In this document: positions 25,341 to 32,991 of the stretch, piece after piece
Layout: every line of letters begins with the position of its first letter
Numbering within the stretch: position 1 is the stretch's first letter
Source of the DNA: an uncultured Phascolarctobacterium sp.
Lineage (GTDB): Bacteria > Bacillota > Negativicutes > Acidaminococcales > Acidaminococcaceae
Assembly (NCBI RefSeq): GCF_900770955.1
Contig: NZ_CAAGLX010000018.1
Location: 1-52,973, forward strand
DNA length: 52,973 nt
Reading direction: 5' to 3'
Notes under the pieces: generated by a model
Database searches by the model: none
Told to the model about the DNA's origin: nothing
Seen by the model: the letters and a program-made list of their open reading frames with translations, nothing else
Made by a program: the position numbers and the translations under genes

Positions 25341-26042
25341 ATGATGGTAAAATTAGTACGTCATACGCCGGAGCCGGAGCGTACTGTGGCTATGAGCGCA
25401 CGTCTGTGCTATTCACCGATCGGCGCTGCTCAGCTGGAAGAAAAAATCAGTGATGAGCAGGCAGCAAATCTGGTACGCAAACTGGTAAGCATGGGGCACT
25501 TGTCCACCTTGGAGCATGTTACCTTTACCTTTGCTATCGAAGGTGTATCCCGCGTTTTGACACATCAGCTGGTGCGCCACCGTATTGCTTCTTATTCCCA
25601 GCAATCTCAGCGCTATGTGAAAGAGCATGATTTTGAAACAATCGTGCCTGCTTCCATTGCTTCTAAGCCTGAGGCTAAGGCTAAATTCGACAAGCTGATG
25701 ACTGAGATTCAGGCAATGTATGATGAGTTTATCGCGCTTGATATTCCGGCTGAGGATGCCCGTTATATTCTGCCTAACGCAACAGAAACGAAGATTGTCT
25801 GCACGTTTAATGCACGCTCCTTGCTGAACTTCTTCAGCCTGCGCTGCTGCACCCGTGCACAATGGGAAATCCGTGCGCTGGCTAATGAGATGCTGCGCCA
25901 ATGTCAGGCTGTAGCACCGGTTATTTTTGAAAATGCAGGTCCGACCTGTGTATCTGAGGGCGTTTGTCACGAGGGCGCTATGTCCTGCGGACGTCTGCAG
26001 GCAATTTTGGCGGCAAAAACCAAGGCAGAGCAAAAGCAGTAA
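25341..26042 (+). CDS. thyX: Flavin-dependent thymidylate synthase
   Basis: ThyX makes dTMP from dUMP using FAD, NADPH and methylene-tetrahydrofolate. The signature RHRIASYSQQSQR is at residues 79-91, matching RHRxxSxxxxSxR. I choose ATG 25341 (MMVKLVRHTP, 233 residues) since AGAGGAG lies at 25325-25331 with a 9-nt spacer; the ATG at 25332 abuts the SD. It interrupts the mrnC-rlmB pair and is likely cotranscribed; rlmB follows after 9 nt. Confidence 0.95.
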   Translation: MMVKLVRHTPEPERTVAMSARLCYSPIGAAQLEEKISDEQAANLVRKLVSMGHLSTLEHVTFTFAIEGVSRVLTHQLVRHRIASYSQQSQRYVKEHDFETIVPASIASKPEAKAKFDKLMTEIQAMYDEFIALDIPAEDARYILPNATETKIVCTFNARSLLNFFSLRCCTRAQWEIRALANEMLRQCQAVAPVIFENAGPTCVSEGVCHEGAMSCGRLQAILAAKTKAEQKQ

Positions 26043-26051
26043 GGAGAAACT

Positions 26052-26798
26052 ATGGCTGAGCAGAATAATGATTTAATAGCTGGACGTAATGCGGTTAGTG
26101 AAGCCTTGCGCAGTCAGCGTTCAATAAACAAAATACTTTTGCAGGAAGGCGCTCATGGCGGCAGCCTGGGCGAAATCATTGCTTTGGCAAAGCAAAAGGG
26201 TGTGCCGGTAGAAAACGTAAAGGCCGATAAGCTGGATAAGCTTGCTAAAGGCCTGCGTCATCAGGGGGTAGCTGCTTTGGCGGCACCGATTGCATTCCGT
26301 ACTCTGGATGATGTTTTTGCCCGTGCGGCAGAAAAAAATGAAGAGCCGTTTATTCTGCTTTTGGATGAGCTGCAGGATCCGCAGAACGTGGGCGCGCTTA
26401 TCCGCAGTGCTGATGCAGCAGGTGTACATGGTGTGCTGATGCCGCGCCGTCGCAGCTGTCCGCTGAACGCTGTTGTTGCCAAGATTTCCGCAGGTGCGGT
26501 TGAATATGTACCTGTTGTGCAAATCGGCAATATCGCCCAGACTATCGAAGAGCTTAAGCAGCGCGGCTGCTGGGTTGTCGGCGCTGATATGGATGGCGTT
26601 GATTTTTATGCTGCCAATATGAGCGGTCCGATTGTACTGGTAATCGGCGCTGAAGGCAGAGGCTTAGGCCGACTGGTAAAACAAAAATGTGATGATGTTG
26701 TCAGCATTCCGATGAACGGCGGCGTTAATTCTTTGAACGCATCTGCAGCGGGTGCTGTTCTGATGTACGAGGTAGTTCGTCAACGACATCAATTCTAA
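26052..26798 (+). CDS. rlmB: 23S rRNA (guanosine-2'-O)-methyltransferase RlmB
   Basis: A SPOUT-class (TrmH/SpoU) enzyme that methylates a P-loop guanosine of 23S rRNA (G2251 in E. coli). The substrate-binding N-terminal domain opens with LIAGRNAVSEALRSQ; the catalytic knot motifs are LDELQDPQNVGALIRSADAA, VIGAEGRGL and IPMNGGVNSLNASAAGAVLM. The 248 residues match the family. It lies 12 nt ahead of the YacP gene, as in Bacillus. Confidence 0.95.
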   Translation: MAEQNNDLIAGRNAVSEALRSQRSINKILLQEGAHGGSLGEIIALAKQKGVPVENVKADKLDKLAKGLRHQGVAALAAPIAFRTLDDVFARAAEKNEEPFILLLDELQDPQNVGALIRSADAAGVHGVLMPRRRSCPLNAVVAKISAGAVEYVPVVQIGNIAQTIEELKQRGCWVVGADMDGVDFYAANMSGPIVLVIGAEGRGLGRLVKQKCDDVVSIPMNGGVNSLNASAAGAVLMYEVVRQRHQF

Positions 26799-26810
26799 AG
26801 AGGTGAAGGC

Positions 26811-27329
26811 ATGGGCGAATATCTGATAATTGATGGGTATAATGTAATTAACGCCTGGAAGGATTTTGCCCAGCTGCGCCAGGAAAACCTGGAGCATGCA
26901 CGCGAGCTGCTGGTAGCAGGTGTGGCAGAATATGCTGCCTTTAAGGGCTATCGTGCTGTCGTAGTTTTTGATGCTCAGGAGGTGGCAGGCGCTGCTGCTT
27001 CCGAAAAAATTCATGGCATTGACGTTGTATTTACCGATGAGGGAGAAACGGCAGATTCCTGGATTGAGCGCAGAGCCTACGAACTGAGACGTGTACAGGC
27101 AAAGGTTTTCGTTGTAACCAGTGACTACGCGGAGCAGATTAATATTTTGGGAGCAGGTGCGTACCGCATTTCTTCTAGGGAATTCCGCGAGCAGTATTAT
27201 AAGACTAAAAAGGAAATTGCCGAGCGTCTGCATGTCCCCAGACGTGCTTTAAACCGTAATGAGCTTGGTGGCAGAGTGAGCGGGCATGTTCTGGCTCATC
27301 TGGAAAAATTGCGTCGGGAGAAAAGTTGA
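26811..27329 (+). CDS. rae1: NYN domain ribonuclease, Rae1/YacP family
   Basis: A 172-residue PIN-like NYN nuclease. Acidic active-site residues lie in YLIIDGYNVINAW (4-16), VVVFDAQE and DEGETADSWIER, with VVTSDYAEQ as the later Asp. In Bacillus subtilis, Rae1 cleaves mRNA in the ribosomal A site. The context rlmB-yacP-sigH is the conserved Firmicute order. Its stop codon overlaps the -35 of the sigH promoter (27326-27331). Confidence 0.9.
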   Translation: MGEYLIIDGYNVINAWKDFAQLRQENLEHARELLVAGVAEYAAFKGYRAVVVFDAQEVAGAAASEKIHGIDVVFTDEGETADSWIERRAYELRRVQAKVFVVTSDYAEQINILGAGAYRISSREFREQYYKTKKEIAERLHVPRRALNRNELGGRVSGHVLAHLEKLRREKS

Positions 27330-27354
27330 CGGAAAACACCAGGCAGGATATAAT
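27326..27354 (+). promoter_or_regulatory. Promoter of sigH
   Basis: TTGACG (27326-27331), 17-nt spacer, TATAAT (27349-27354): one mismatch from the sigma-A consensus. The -35 begins inside the rae1 stop region, so sigH can be expressed independently of the upstream cluster. Confidence 0.82.
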
Positions 27355-27446
27355 AAAAACACTGATGCTTTTATTATGAAGATATTTGCAATAACTGTTT
27401 TGCAAGACAGTGGCAGATAGATAAACAGACGGAGGATATGCTATTG

Positions 27447-28175
27447 ATGGCTACAGATACTGTAATGCAAAACGATCCCAATGACGCTTTTGCAAAAATG
27501 ACTGATGAGGAAATCGTTTTAGAATCACAACAGCATGATAATGTTTTAGCACAGGAATATCTGCTGCATAAATACAGAAACTTCGTCAGAGCCAAGGCTC
27601 GCAGCTATTTTTTAATAGGTGCCGAGCGTGAAGATATTATTCAGGAAGGCATGATCGGTCTTTATAAGGCTATCCGTGATTTCCGTGCCGATAAGCAAGC
27701 ATCGTTCCGTGCGTTTGCCGAGCTGTGCGTAACAAGGCAGATTATTACGGCGATAAAGACTGCTACCAGACAGAAGCATATCCCTCTCAACTCCTATGTA
27801 TCGCTTAATAAGCCAATTTATGAGGAGGACAGTGACCGCACGCTGCTAGATGTCATCAGCGGTGTGAAGGTTGCTAATCCGGAGGATATGATTATCAGCC
27901 GTGAGGAATTCAGCGATATTGAAAGCAAGATGAATGATATTCTCAGTGACCTGGAATGGAAGGTTCTGATGAGCTATCTTGATGGCAAATCCTATCAGGA
28001 AATTGCTGCTGAGCTGGGGCGTCATATCAAATCTATTGATAATGCGCTGCAGCGTGTAAAGCGTAAACTTGAAAAATATATCATCAGCAAAGGAGATATT
28101 ACTGATCTGCGTACAGTTTACAGCGGACTGCTGGCTATTGATCCGTATGAGCGTTTCAAGAATAAAAATTCCTGA
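27447..28175 (+). CDS. sigH: RNA polymerase sigma factor, SigH (sigma-30) type
   Basis: A 242-residue sigma-70 family factor. Region 2 contains AREDIIQEGMIGLYKAIRDF-like sequence (here AEREDIIQEGMIGLYKAIRD) followed by FRAFAELCVTRQIITAIKTA, and region 4 has LDGKSYQEIAAELGRHIKSI. SigH directs transition/early sporulation genes or competence in Firmicutes; in non-sporulating Negativicutes its regulon is unclear. GGAGG at 27431-27435 favours ATG 27447 (or TTG 27444) over the ATG at 27438 only 2 nt away. The usual followers rpmG-secE-nusG are not here. Confidence 0.92.
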   Translation: MATDTVMQNDPNDAFAKMTDEEIVLESQQHDNVLAQEYLLHKYRNFVRAKARSYFLIGAEREDIIQEGMIGLYKAIRDFRADKQASFRAFAELCVTRQIITAIKTATRQKHIPLNSYVSLNKPIYEEDSDRTLLDVISGVKVANPEDMIISREEFSDIESKMNDILSDLEWKVLMSYLDGKSYQEIAAELGRHIKSIDNALQRVKRKLEKYIISKGDITDLRTVYSGLLAIDPYERFKNKNS

Positions 28176-28211
28176 AAAAGCGGATAATTGATAAAACTGT
28201 AACAAAAATCT

Positions 28212-28246
28212 ACATCATTTTGAAATTTTCAGAATGGTGTTTTTTT
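28212..28246 (+). terminator. Terminator after sigH
   Basis: ACATCATTTTGAAA (28212-28225) pairs with TTTCAGAATGGTGT (28227-28240) with two G-T wobbles; the innermost pairs open to make the loop. TTTTTTT follows (28240-28246). Confidence 0.8.
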
Positions 28247-28259
28247 ATTAAGAGGATTT

Positions 28260-28288
28260 TTGACAAGTATAGCGAATAGATATATTAA
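28260..28288 (+). promoter_or_regulatory. Candidate promoter of the P-loop protein gene
   Basis: TTGACA (28260-28265), 17-nt spacer, TATTAA (28283-28288), or TATATT with a 15-nt spacer. It lies just after the sigH terminator. Confidence 0.55.
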
Positions 28289-28338
28289 CAAGTCAGTAAA
28301 GAAAAATTGACACTTCGGTGTTAGAGGAGGTTTTTCAA

Positions 28339-28803
28339 ATGAATCAAGTTGAAGAATTAGTGAAGGTTGTAGCAGAGGCTCAGGCCGACAAAGGAAATGT
28401 TGTTATTGTTACCGGTAAACCGGGCAGTGGCAAGAGCAAAGTTTTACGTGAAGCTGCAGAATCTCAAAAATGGACCTACGTTGACTGCCGTATGCTGATC
28501 AGTGAGGAATTCCTGGCAATTCCGGCTGCTGACAGAGGCTTGTATGCTCCTGATATGTTTGCTGATATTCTGGCAAGCTACAATGCAGATGTTATCATTC
28601 TTGACAGACTGCAGACCTTGTTTGTACCTGTATTCCACATCAATACCGACAGCCTGATGCGTAAACTGAGCAAAAAGTTTACCATCGTAACCGCATGGCC
28701 CGGATACATTGATAACGGTAACCTGTGCTATGACAAATTTGACGGTACCGAAGCTATCCGTATCAGCCCCGATGGCTTTAAGATCTGGAACGTAGAAGGT
28801 TAA
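28339..28803 (+). CDS. Small standalone P-loop NTPase, BrxF-like
   Basis: A 154-residue protein with Walker A GKPGSGKS (residues 26-33) and a Walker B-like strand DVIILD ending at Asp89. The stretch FTIVTAWPGYID is probably the next core strand. It resembles the short P-loop proteins that databases label BrxF (BREX type 3), but this is from memory, and no BREX gene is nearby. The ATG at 28339 is 8 nt after AGAGGAGG; a GTG 21 nt upstream lies before the SD. It has its own promoter between sigH and pfkA, and pfkA follows after 23 nt, so they may be cotranscribed. Function unknown. Confidence 0.7.
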   Translation: MNQVEELVKVVAEAQADKGNVVIVTGKPGSGKSKVLREAAESQKWTYVDCRMLISEEFLAIPAADRGLYAPDMFADILASYNADVIILDRLQTLFVPVFHINTDSLMRKLSKKFTIVTAWPGYIDNGNLCYDKFDGTEAIRISPDGFKIWNVEG

Positions 28804-28826
28804 TAGTTAATAAGCGGAGGCTTGAT

Positions 28827-29921
28827 ATGGAGCAGAAAAAACGTCGCTTTGCTGTTTTGACCGGCGGAGGTGACTGCCCGGGATTAAACGCTGTAATCCG
28901 TGCGGTTGTAAAAACCTTCCTGCAGAACGATTGTGAGGTTTATGGTGTACTCAATGGCTTTAACGGTCTGATAAACGATAATCTGAAATTAATGGATTAT
29001 GCTGCAGTATCGGGTATTTTACCGCGCGGCGGAACAATTTTAGGAACCACGAACCGTGATAATCCCTTCCATTTTGCTGTTGAAGAAAATGGTGAGCTTG
29101 TATATAAGGATATGCGCGAAAAGGTTATCGAAAACCTGCGTAAATACGATATAGAAGCCTTGGTTGTTATCGGCGGTGACGGTAGCCTGAATATTGGTGC
29201 CGAGCTGGCGCGTGAATGTGATATTAAGGTTGTTGGCGTACCAAAGACCATTGATAATGATTTGCCCTGCACAGAGCGGACATTCGGCTTTGATACTGCT
29301 ATGGCTATGGCTACCGAAGCGCTTGACAGACTGCATACTACAGCCGAATCACATCACCGTGTTATGGTGTTGGAGGTTATGGGCCGTTATGCCGGCTGGA
29401 TTGCTTTGCACAGTGGTATTGCCGGCGGTGCGGACGTTATTTTGCTACCGGAAATTCCTTACAAGCTGGAGCCGGTGATTGCTAAGATTCAGGCACGCAA
29501 GGCTGCCGGAAAGAATTTTAGTATTGTTGTTGTTGCCGAAGGCGCACGCCCTGAGGGTGGCGAGATGTCAATCGCACGTATGGTTGAGGGCAGCTTTGAG
29601 CCGATCCGCCTTGGCGGTGCAGGCGAAAAGGTGGCACAGGCCATTGAAGAGCAGACAGGCATCGAATCACGCTGTACCGTATTAGGTTATCTGCAGCGTG
29701 GCGGTTCGCCTACAGCGTTTGACCGTGTGCTGTCGACGCGTTACGGCGTGGCAGCAGCAGAGGCTTGCCTGAGACGTGAATATAATGTTATGGTTTCACT
29801 GTATCATGATCAGATTGTTACCGTCTTTATTCAAAAGGCAGCATCCAAACCGCGTCAGGTTCCTGTAGACAGCGAAATTATTCGCACAGGACGCCAGCTG
29901 GGATTGTGCTTTGGCGATTGA
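28827..29921 (+). CDS. pfkA: 6-phosphofructokinase
   Basis: Phosphorylates fructose 6-phosphate at C1, committing it to glycolysis. The N-terminal LTGGGDCPGLNAVIRAV, IGGDGSL and VPKTIDNDLPCTERTFGFDT are family motifs. Substrate-specifying positions are mixed: Gly in GGDGS (E. coli Gly104 position) favours ATP, while Lys in PKTIDND (E. coli Gly124 position) is typical of PPi-dependent and of group III ATP enzymes. The 364-residue length exceeds the ~320 of E. coli PfkA, as in group III. I favour ATP, with moderate certainty. Confidence 0.93.
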   Translation: MEQKKRRFAVLTGGGDCPGLNAVIRAVVKTFLQNDCEVYGVLNGFNGLINDNLKLMDYAAVSGILPRGGTILGTTNRDNPFHFAVEENGELVYKDMREKVIENLRKYDIEALVVIGGDGSLNIGAELARECDIKVVGVPKTIDNDLPCTERTFGFDTAMAMATEALDRLHTTAESHHRVMVLEVMGRYAGWIALHSGIAGGADVILLPEIPYKLEPVIAKIQARKAAGKNFSIVVVAEGARPEGGEMSIARMVEGSFEPIRLGGAGEKVAQAIEEQTGIESRCTVLGYLQRGGSPTAFDRVLSTRYGVAAAEACLRREYNVMVSLYHDQIVTVFIQKAASKPRQVPVDSEIIRTGRQLGLCFGD

Positions 29922-29973
29922 TTTAAACTTGATTACTAGATTTAACCCCAGATTAAGATTATACACTTATATT

Positions 29974-30007
29974 ACAGAGGGTGGTGCTTGCACCATCCTC
30001 TGTTTTT
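29974..30007 (+). terminator. Terminator after pfkA
   Basis: ACAGAGGGTGGTG (29974-29986) pairs with CACCATCCTCTGT (29991-30003... with one G-T wobble), followed by TTTTT. The loop is CTTG. Confidence 0.9.
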
Positions 30008-30057
30008 GTGTGCAGCTTTATGAACTGTGAAAAATTTTAAAAAATAGTGAGATTTCA

Positions 30058-30086
30058 TTGCAGTTAAGCGTGATTCAGAGTATAAT
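30058..30086 (+). promoter_or_regulatory. Promoter of uppP
   Basis: TTGCAG (30058-30063), 17-nt spacer, perfect TATAAT (30081-30086), about 35 nt before the ATG. Confidence 0.7.
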
Positions 30087-30120
30087 AAAAAGGCTTAGTG
30101 TTTGCGAAAGGGAGTAAATC

Positions 30121-30924
30121 ATGGACTTAAATTTAATTGCCGTTATTGTGGGTATTGTCGAAGGTTTGACCGAATTTTTACCGGTTTCTTCTACCGGACA
30201 TATGATTATTGTCGGTCACGTTTTGGGCTTTGAAGGCCAGCTGGCAGATGTTTTTGATGTCTTTGTACAGCTGGGTGCTATTCTATCTGTTGTTTTTATT
30301 TATAAAGAGCGCTTTGCCAGATTTTTTACCAAGGATGGCTGGGATATCAACAAGGGACTTTCTGTCTGGCATGTTGCTGCCGGTATCGTACCGGTTATGC
30401 TGGTAGCCTTCTTCCTGTATCACTATATCAAGGAGTATCTGTTTTCTCCTTTTACGGTAGCAATAGGCCTTTTCTTGGGCGGTTTGTTGCTGATGTTTGC
30501 GGAATATAGAACTAAAGGCCGTGAGGCTGAACTGGTTGATGATGTTGATAAAATTTCTATCCGTCAGGCAGTATGGGTTGGCATTTATCAATTTCTTTCC
30601 CTGTGGCCTGGCTTTTCCCGCAGCGGCAGTACTATTGCCGGAGGTCTTTTGGTTGGGCTGACTCGCAGTGCCGCAGCAAATTATACTTTTGTGATTGCTG
30701 TACCGCTGATGTTTGTGGCCTGTATTTATGATCTGCTCAGAAACTTCCAGTATCTTTCTGCCGGTGATCTGCAGGTATTGGCAATAGGTTTCGTTGTATC
30801 CTTTATCGTTGCTTATATTTCGGTATTATGGTTCCTGAAATTTTTGCAGAATTCCAAGCTGACCAGCTTTGCTGTTTACAGAATACTGTTGGCCGGTGTA
30901 ACCTACTGGTATTTCTACATGTAA
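30121..30924 (+). CDS. uppP: Undecaprenyl-diphosphate phosphatase
   Basis: An integral membrane phosphatase that recycles undecaprenyl pyrophosphate, the lipid carrier for peptidoglycan and O-antigen-type polymers; overexpression gives bacitracin resistance. The two catalytic loops are present: EGLTEFLPVSSTGHMIIV (residues 14-31) and WPGFSRSGSTIAGGLLVG (about 161-178). The 267-residue protein has about seven hydrophobic helices. It is monocistronic with its own promoter. AAAGGGAG is the SD. Confidence 0.95.
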   Translation: MDLNLIAVIVGIVEGLTEFLPVSSTGHMIIVGHVLGFEGQLADVFDVFVQLGAILSVVFIYKERFARFFTKDGWDINKGLSVWHVAAGIVPVMLVAFFLYHYIKEYLFSPFTVAIGLFLGGLLLMFAEYRTKGREAELVDDVDKISIRQAVWVGIYQFLSLWPGFSRSGSTIAGGLLVGLTRSAAANYTFVIAVPLMFVACIYDLLRNFQYLSAGDLQVLAIGFVVSFIVAYISVLWFLKFLQNSKLTSFAVYRILLAGVTYWYFYM

Positions 30925-30955
30925 GCATGTTATAAAATCTTTGCTTGTGAAAGTA

Positions 30956-30984
30956 TTGACAAAACAGGCTTTATCCTTTATAAT
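30956..30984 (+). promoter_or_regulatory. Promoter of tRNA-Thr
   Basis: TTGACA (30956-30961), 17-nt spacer, TATAAT (30979-30984): a perfect consensus. The start expected near 30991 leaves a short leader before the tRNA 5' end at 31001. Confidence 0.92.
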
Positions 30985-31000
30985 AATAAAAGAATTTTGT

Positions 31001-31076
31001 GCTGGCATAGCTCAATTGGCAGAGCAGCTGATTTGTAATCAGCAGGTTGTGGGTTCGATTCCTATTGCCAGCTCCA
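31001..31076 (+). tRNA. tRNA-Thr (anticodon UGU)
   Basis: A 76-nt cloverleaf. The acceptor stem GCTGGCA (31001-31007) pairs with TGCCAGC (31066-31072), followed by T and an encoded CCA (31074-31076). The anticodon stem GCTGA/TCAGC encloses the loop TTTGTAA with anticodon TGT at 31034-31036. The T-arm has GGTTCGATTCC. It stands alone behind a perfect promoter and before a terminator. Confidence 0.97.
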
Positions 31077-31086
31077 ATGAAAAACC

Positions 31087-31116
31087 GCCTGGAAACTTTG
31101 TTTCCGGGCTTTTTTA
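31087..31116 (+). terminator. Terminator of tRNA-Thr
   Basis: GCCTGGAAAC (31087-31096) pairs with GTTTCCGGGC (31100-31109, one G-T wobble), followed by a T-run (31110-31115). Confidence 0.92.
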
Positions 31117-31198
31117 TTTTCTAGGCGGGGCAATTTTAGCGGTTTTGGTTGCAATGTGGTTGCAATTTTTTGGCAGGATATTATATATTACACAATAG

Positions 31199-31278
31199 AA
31201 AAAAGCCTCACTTGGTCTAAGGCGGCTAAGGATGCCAGAACCGACACCTTAACAGGCCTTATTCGCAAGCGGGCTTAT
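31199..31278 (-). ncRNA. Candidate ~80-nt small RNA of unknown class
   Basis: No reading frame is supported here, but the minus strand has a complete transcription unit. A consensus promoter at 31285-31313 predicts a start near 31278, and an intrinsic terminator ends it: GCCTTA (31218-31223 reversed) pairs with TGAGGC (31205-31210) ahead of six T (31199-31204). Inside, AAGGC and GCCTT form an outer stem around TAAGG/CCTTA. It lies between convergent tRNA-Thr and the symporter gene's terminator, so it is not a leader of either. I recognise no Rfam family (not 4.5S, 6S or tmRNA). Confidence 0.65.
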
Positions 31279-31284
31279 GGGAAG

Positions 31285-31313
31285 ATTATAGATTGTAAAT
31301 AAATATTTGTCAA
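31285..31313 (-). promoter_or_regulatory. Promoter of the 80-nt small RNA
   Basis: On the minus strand TTGACA (31308-31313), exactly 17 nt, TATAAT (31285-31290): a perfect sigma-A consensus facing no protein gene. Confidence 0.85.
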
Positions 31314-31354
31314 CATGTGCAAGAAATATAGCTGCCTTGTAATTCATTTCCTGC

Positions 31355-31394
31355 AAAAAAATAACCGCTAATTCATTATGAATTAACGGTTATT
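31355..31394 (-). terminator. Terminator after the DAACS symporter
   Basis: AATAACCGCTAATTCAT (31360-31376) pairs with ATGAATTAACGGTTATT (31378-31394) with one mismatch; plus-strand AAAAAA just before 31361 supplies the T-run on the minus strand. Confidence 0.88.
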
Positions 31395-31405
31395 TGCTTT
31401 ACAGC

Positions 31406-32689
31406 TTATTCTTCTTCGGCAATTTTGCCTTTGAGGTCATGGTCGGTCATTGCGCAAACGCAGGAGTCTGACCAAACGTTTTCTGCGGTTTCAACCATAT
31501 CGATAATGGTATAAATCGGCAGGATGATACCCATGATACCGATAGGAGCGCCAATGCCGCTCATCAGGGACAGGGTGAGGAAGTAGCAGCCCATCGGTAC
31601 GCCTGCGTTACCTACAGCAGCCAGTACGGATACCAGCAGCCAGGTAAGCATGGTGGTCATGGACAGCTCAAAGCCTGCATTCTGCATAACGAAAATGGAA
31701 GTGATCAAAATGAAGGCAGCGCAGCCGTTCATGTTGATGGTGGTGCAGATAGGCAGTACAAAGCGGGAAACAGCTTTGTTAACCTTCATGTTTTGTTCAG
31801 CGGACGCCATAGTTACAGGCAGGGTGCCTGCGGAGCTCTTGGTGAACAGTGCAACAGCGACTGCCGGAGACATTTTCTTGAATACATCAATCGGGTTCAG
31901 GCCTCTTGCCAGCAGGAAGATAGGCAGAACGATGAAGAACTGAACACAGTTGCTGGCCATGATAACCAGAGTATATTTGCCCAGAGCGCCAACGATTACG
32001 CCAGCTTCAATCTGTGCGGAAAGCTGACCTGCGAATGCCAGAATACCGAGAGGCAGTACGAACAGCAACGCTTTAATAAGAGTGAACAGCAGCTCCTGGA
32101 AGCCTAATACTGCTTTCAGCAGAGCTTCTCTGTTTTCGGTTTTAGGCATAAATGCCAGACCTAAACCCATAGCAGCAGCAATCAGCATTACGGAAAGCAC
32201 GTTGCCTGCGAGGAACGGCTGCAGCATGTTGTTAGGAATAACATTTAAAATGTGGTCATAGTAGCTTAACTTGCCAAGATTTTGCGGTACGTTGGACATG
32301 CCGCTGCCAACTACCTCTGCCGGCAGGTTACCGGGAGCTACCCAAAGATAAATGGCAAGACCGATGCCTGCGGCACAAACTGTGGTTAAAAAGGTGTATA
32401 CTACAGCATGACCGAAAATTTGGCCGGTTTCTTTTTTGCTTCCCAAAGCAGCCAATGTAGTAATTACGGCTAAAGCAATGGTCGGTACGGCGATAAATTG
32501 GAAGAGGCGTGTATAAACGGTAGCGATGAAATTGAATAATTCATTCAAGGGTTTAATTCCCATGTAACCGAGAATGGCACCGACTACCAGTGCGCCCATC
32601 CAGATAATAAATTGACTTTTGTTGTTTTGTGACTTGTTTTGATTTATCACTTTTTGTGCTAAATCCTTCACATCTGCATTTTGCTGCAT
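31406..32689 (-). CDS. Dicarboxylate/amino acid:cation symporter (DAACS, SLC1-type), possibly SstT-like
   Basis: A 427-residue inner-membrane transporter with about eight helices and two re-entrant loops. Family motifs are KSSAGTLPVTMAS (HP1), CTTINMNGCA (TM7), GNAGVPMGCYFLTLSL (HP2) and IDMVETAENVWSD (TM8). In the archaeal GltPh the TM8 motif is DMGRTMVNVTGD; its Arg holds the substrate's acidic side chain. Here the position is Glu, as in the Na+/serine-threonine carrier SstT, so glutamate or C4-dicarboxylate transport is doubtful. AGGAGGG precedes the ATG. It is transcribed alone. Confidence 0.88.
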   Translation of the reverse strand: MQQNADVKDLAQKVINQNKSQNNKSQFIIWMGALVVGAILGYMGIKPLNELFNFIATVYTRLFQFIAVPTIALAVITTLAALGSKKETGQIFGHAVVYTFLTTVCAAGIGLAIYLWVAPGNLPAEVVGSGMSNVPQNLGKLSYYDHILNVIPNNMLQPFLAGNVLSVMLIAAAMGLGLAFMPKTENREALLKAVLGFQELLFTLIKALLFVLPLGILAFAGQLSAQIEAGVIVGALGKYTLVIMASNCVQFFIVLPIFLLARGLNPIDVFKKMSPAVAVALFTKSSAGTLPVTMASAEQNMKVNKAVSRFVLPICTTINMNGCAAFILITSIFVMQNAGFELSMTTMLTWLLVSVLAAVGNAGVPMGCYFLTLSLMSGIGAPIGIMGIILPIYTIIDMVETAENVWSDSCVCAMTDHDLKGKIAEEE

Positions 32690-32711
32690 TATATCCCTCC
32701 TAAAATAGGTG

Positions 32712-32739
32712 CTGTCAGATTTTTTAGAATTTCTGTCAG
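32712..32739 (-). promoter_or_regulatory. Pair of direct repeats in the symporter leader
   Basis: CTGTCAG occurs at 32712-32718 and 32733-32739 (plus-strand reading), a 21-bp period or two helical turns. Both lie downstream of the predicted symporter start (near 32773) and 25-50 bp upstream of its ATG. They could be an operator for a dimeric repressor or an RNA element. Confidence 0.35.
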
Positions 32740-32779
32740 CTAATACTCCCTAGGTAGCCTTGTGACATACCTAAAAAAT

Positions 32780-32808
32780 ATTATAGCATTTTCTGAAAGA
32801 TTTGTAAA
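32780..32808 (-). promoter_or_regulatory. Promoter of the DAACS symporter
   Basis: On the minus strand TTTACA (32803-32808), 17-nt spacer, TATAAT (32780-32785). It gives an ~83-nt leader. Confidence 0.75.
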
Positions 32809-32962
32809 TTTCAATTTAGCAGTCATTAATGATATTTGAATATGGGATGTTTGTGTTTAGGCTTACTGTTATTTATTGCAGCAAAGCACGTTTTAAGAGC
32901 AGTAGGATGTATACTTAGGTCAGAACAAGACGTTATGACGCTGAAATAGCATTTTCATTGCA

Positions 32963-32991
32963 TTTTCATGCCGTTTATGGTAATCTATAAT
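32963..32991 (+). promoter_or_regulatory. Candidate promoter of guaA
   Basis: TTTTCA (32963-32968), 17-nt spacer, TATAAT (32986-32991), about 75 nt upstream of the ATG. In the rest of the 32809-33067 gap I see AT-rich sequence and no purine riboswitch. Confidence 0.5.

Noticed and set aside
28339..28803. A BREX defence island around the BrxF-like protein
   Set aside because: Neighbours are sigH, pfkA and uppP; no PglZ, BrxC, methyltransferase or helicase gene is in the window.
30941..31198. Open frame covering tRNA-Thr
   Set aside because: It reads through a perfect tRNA promoter, the tRNA and its terminator.
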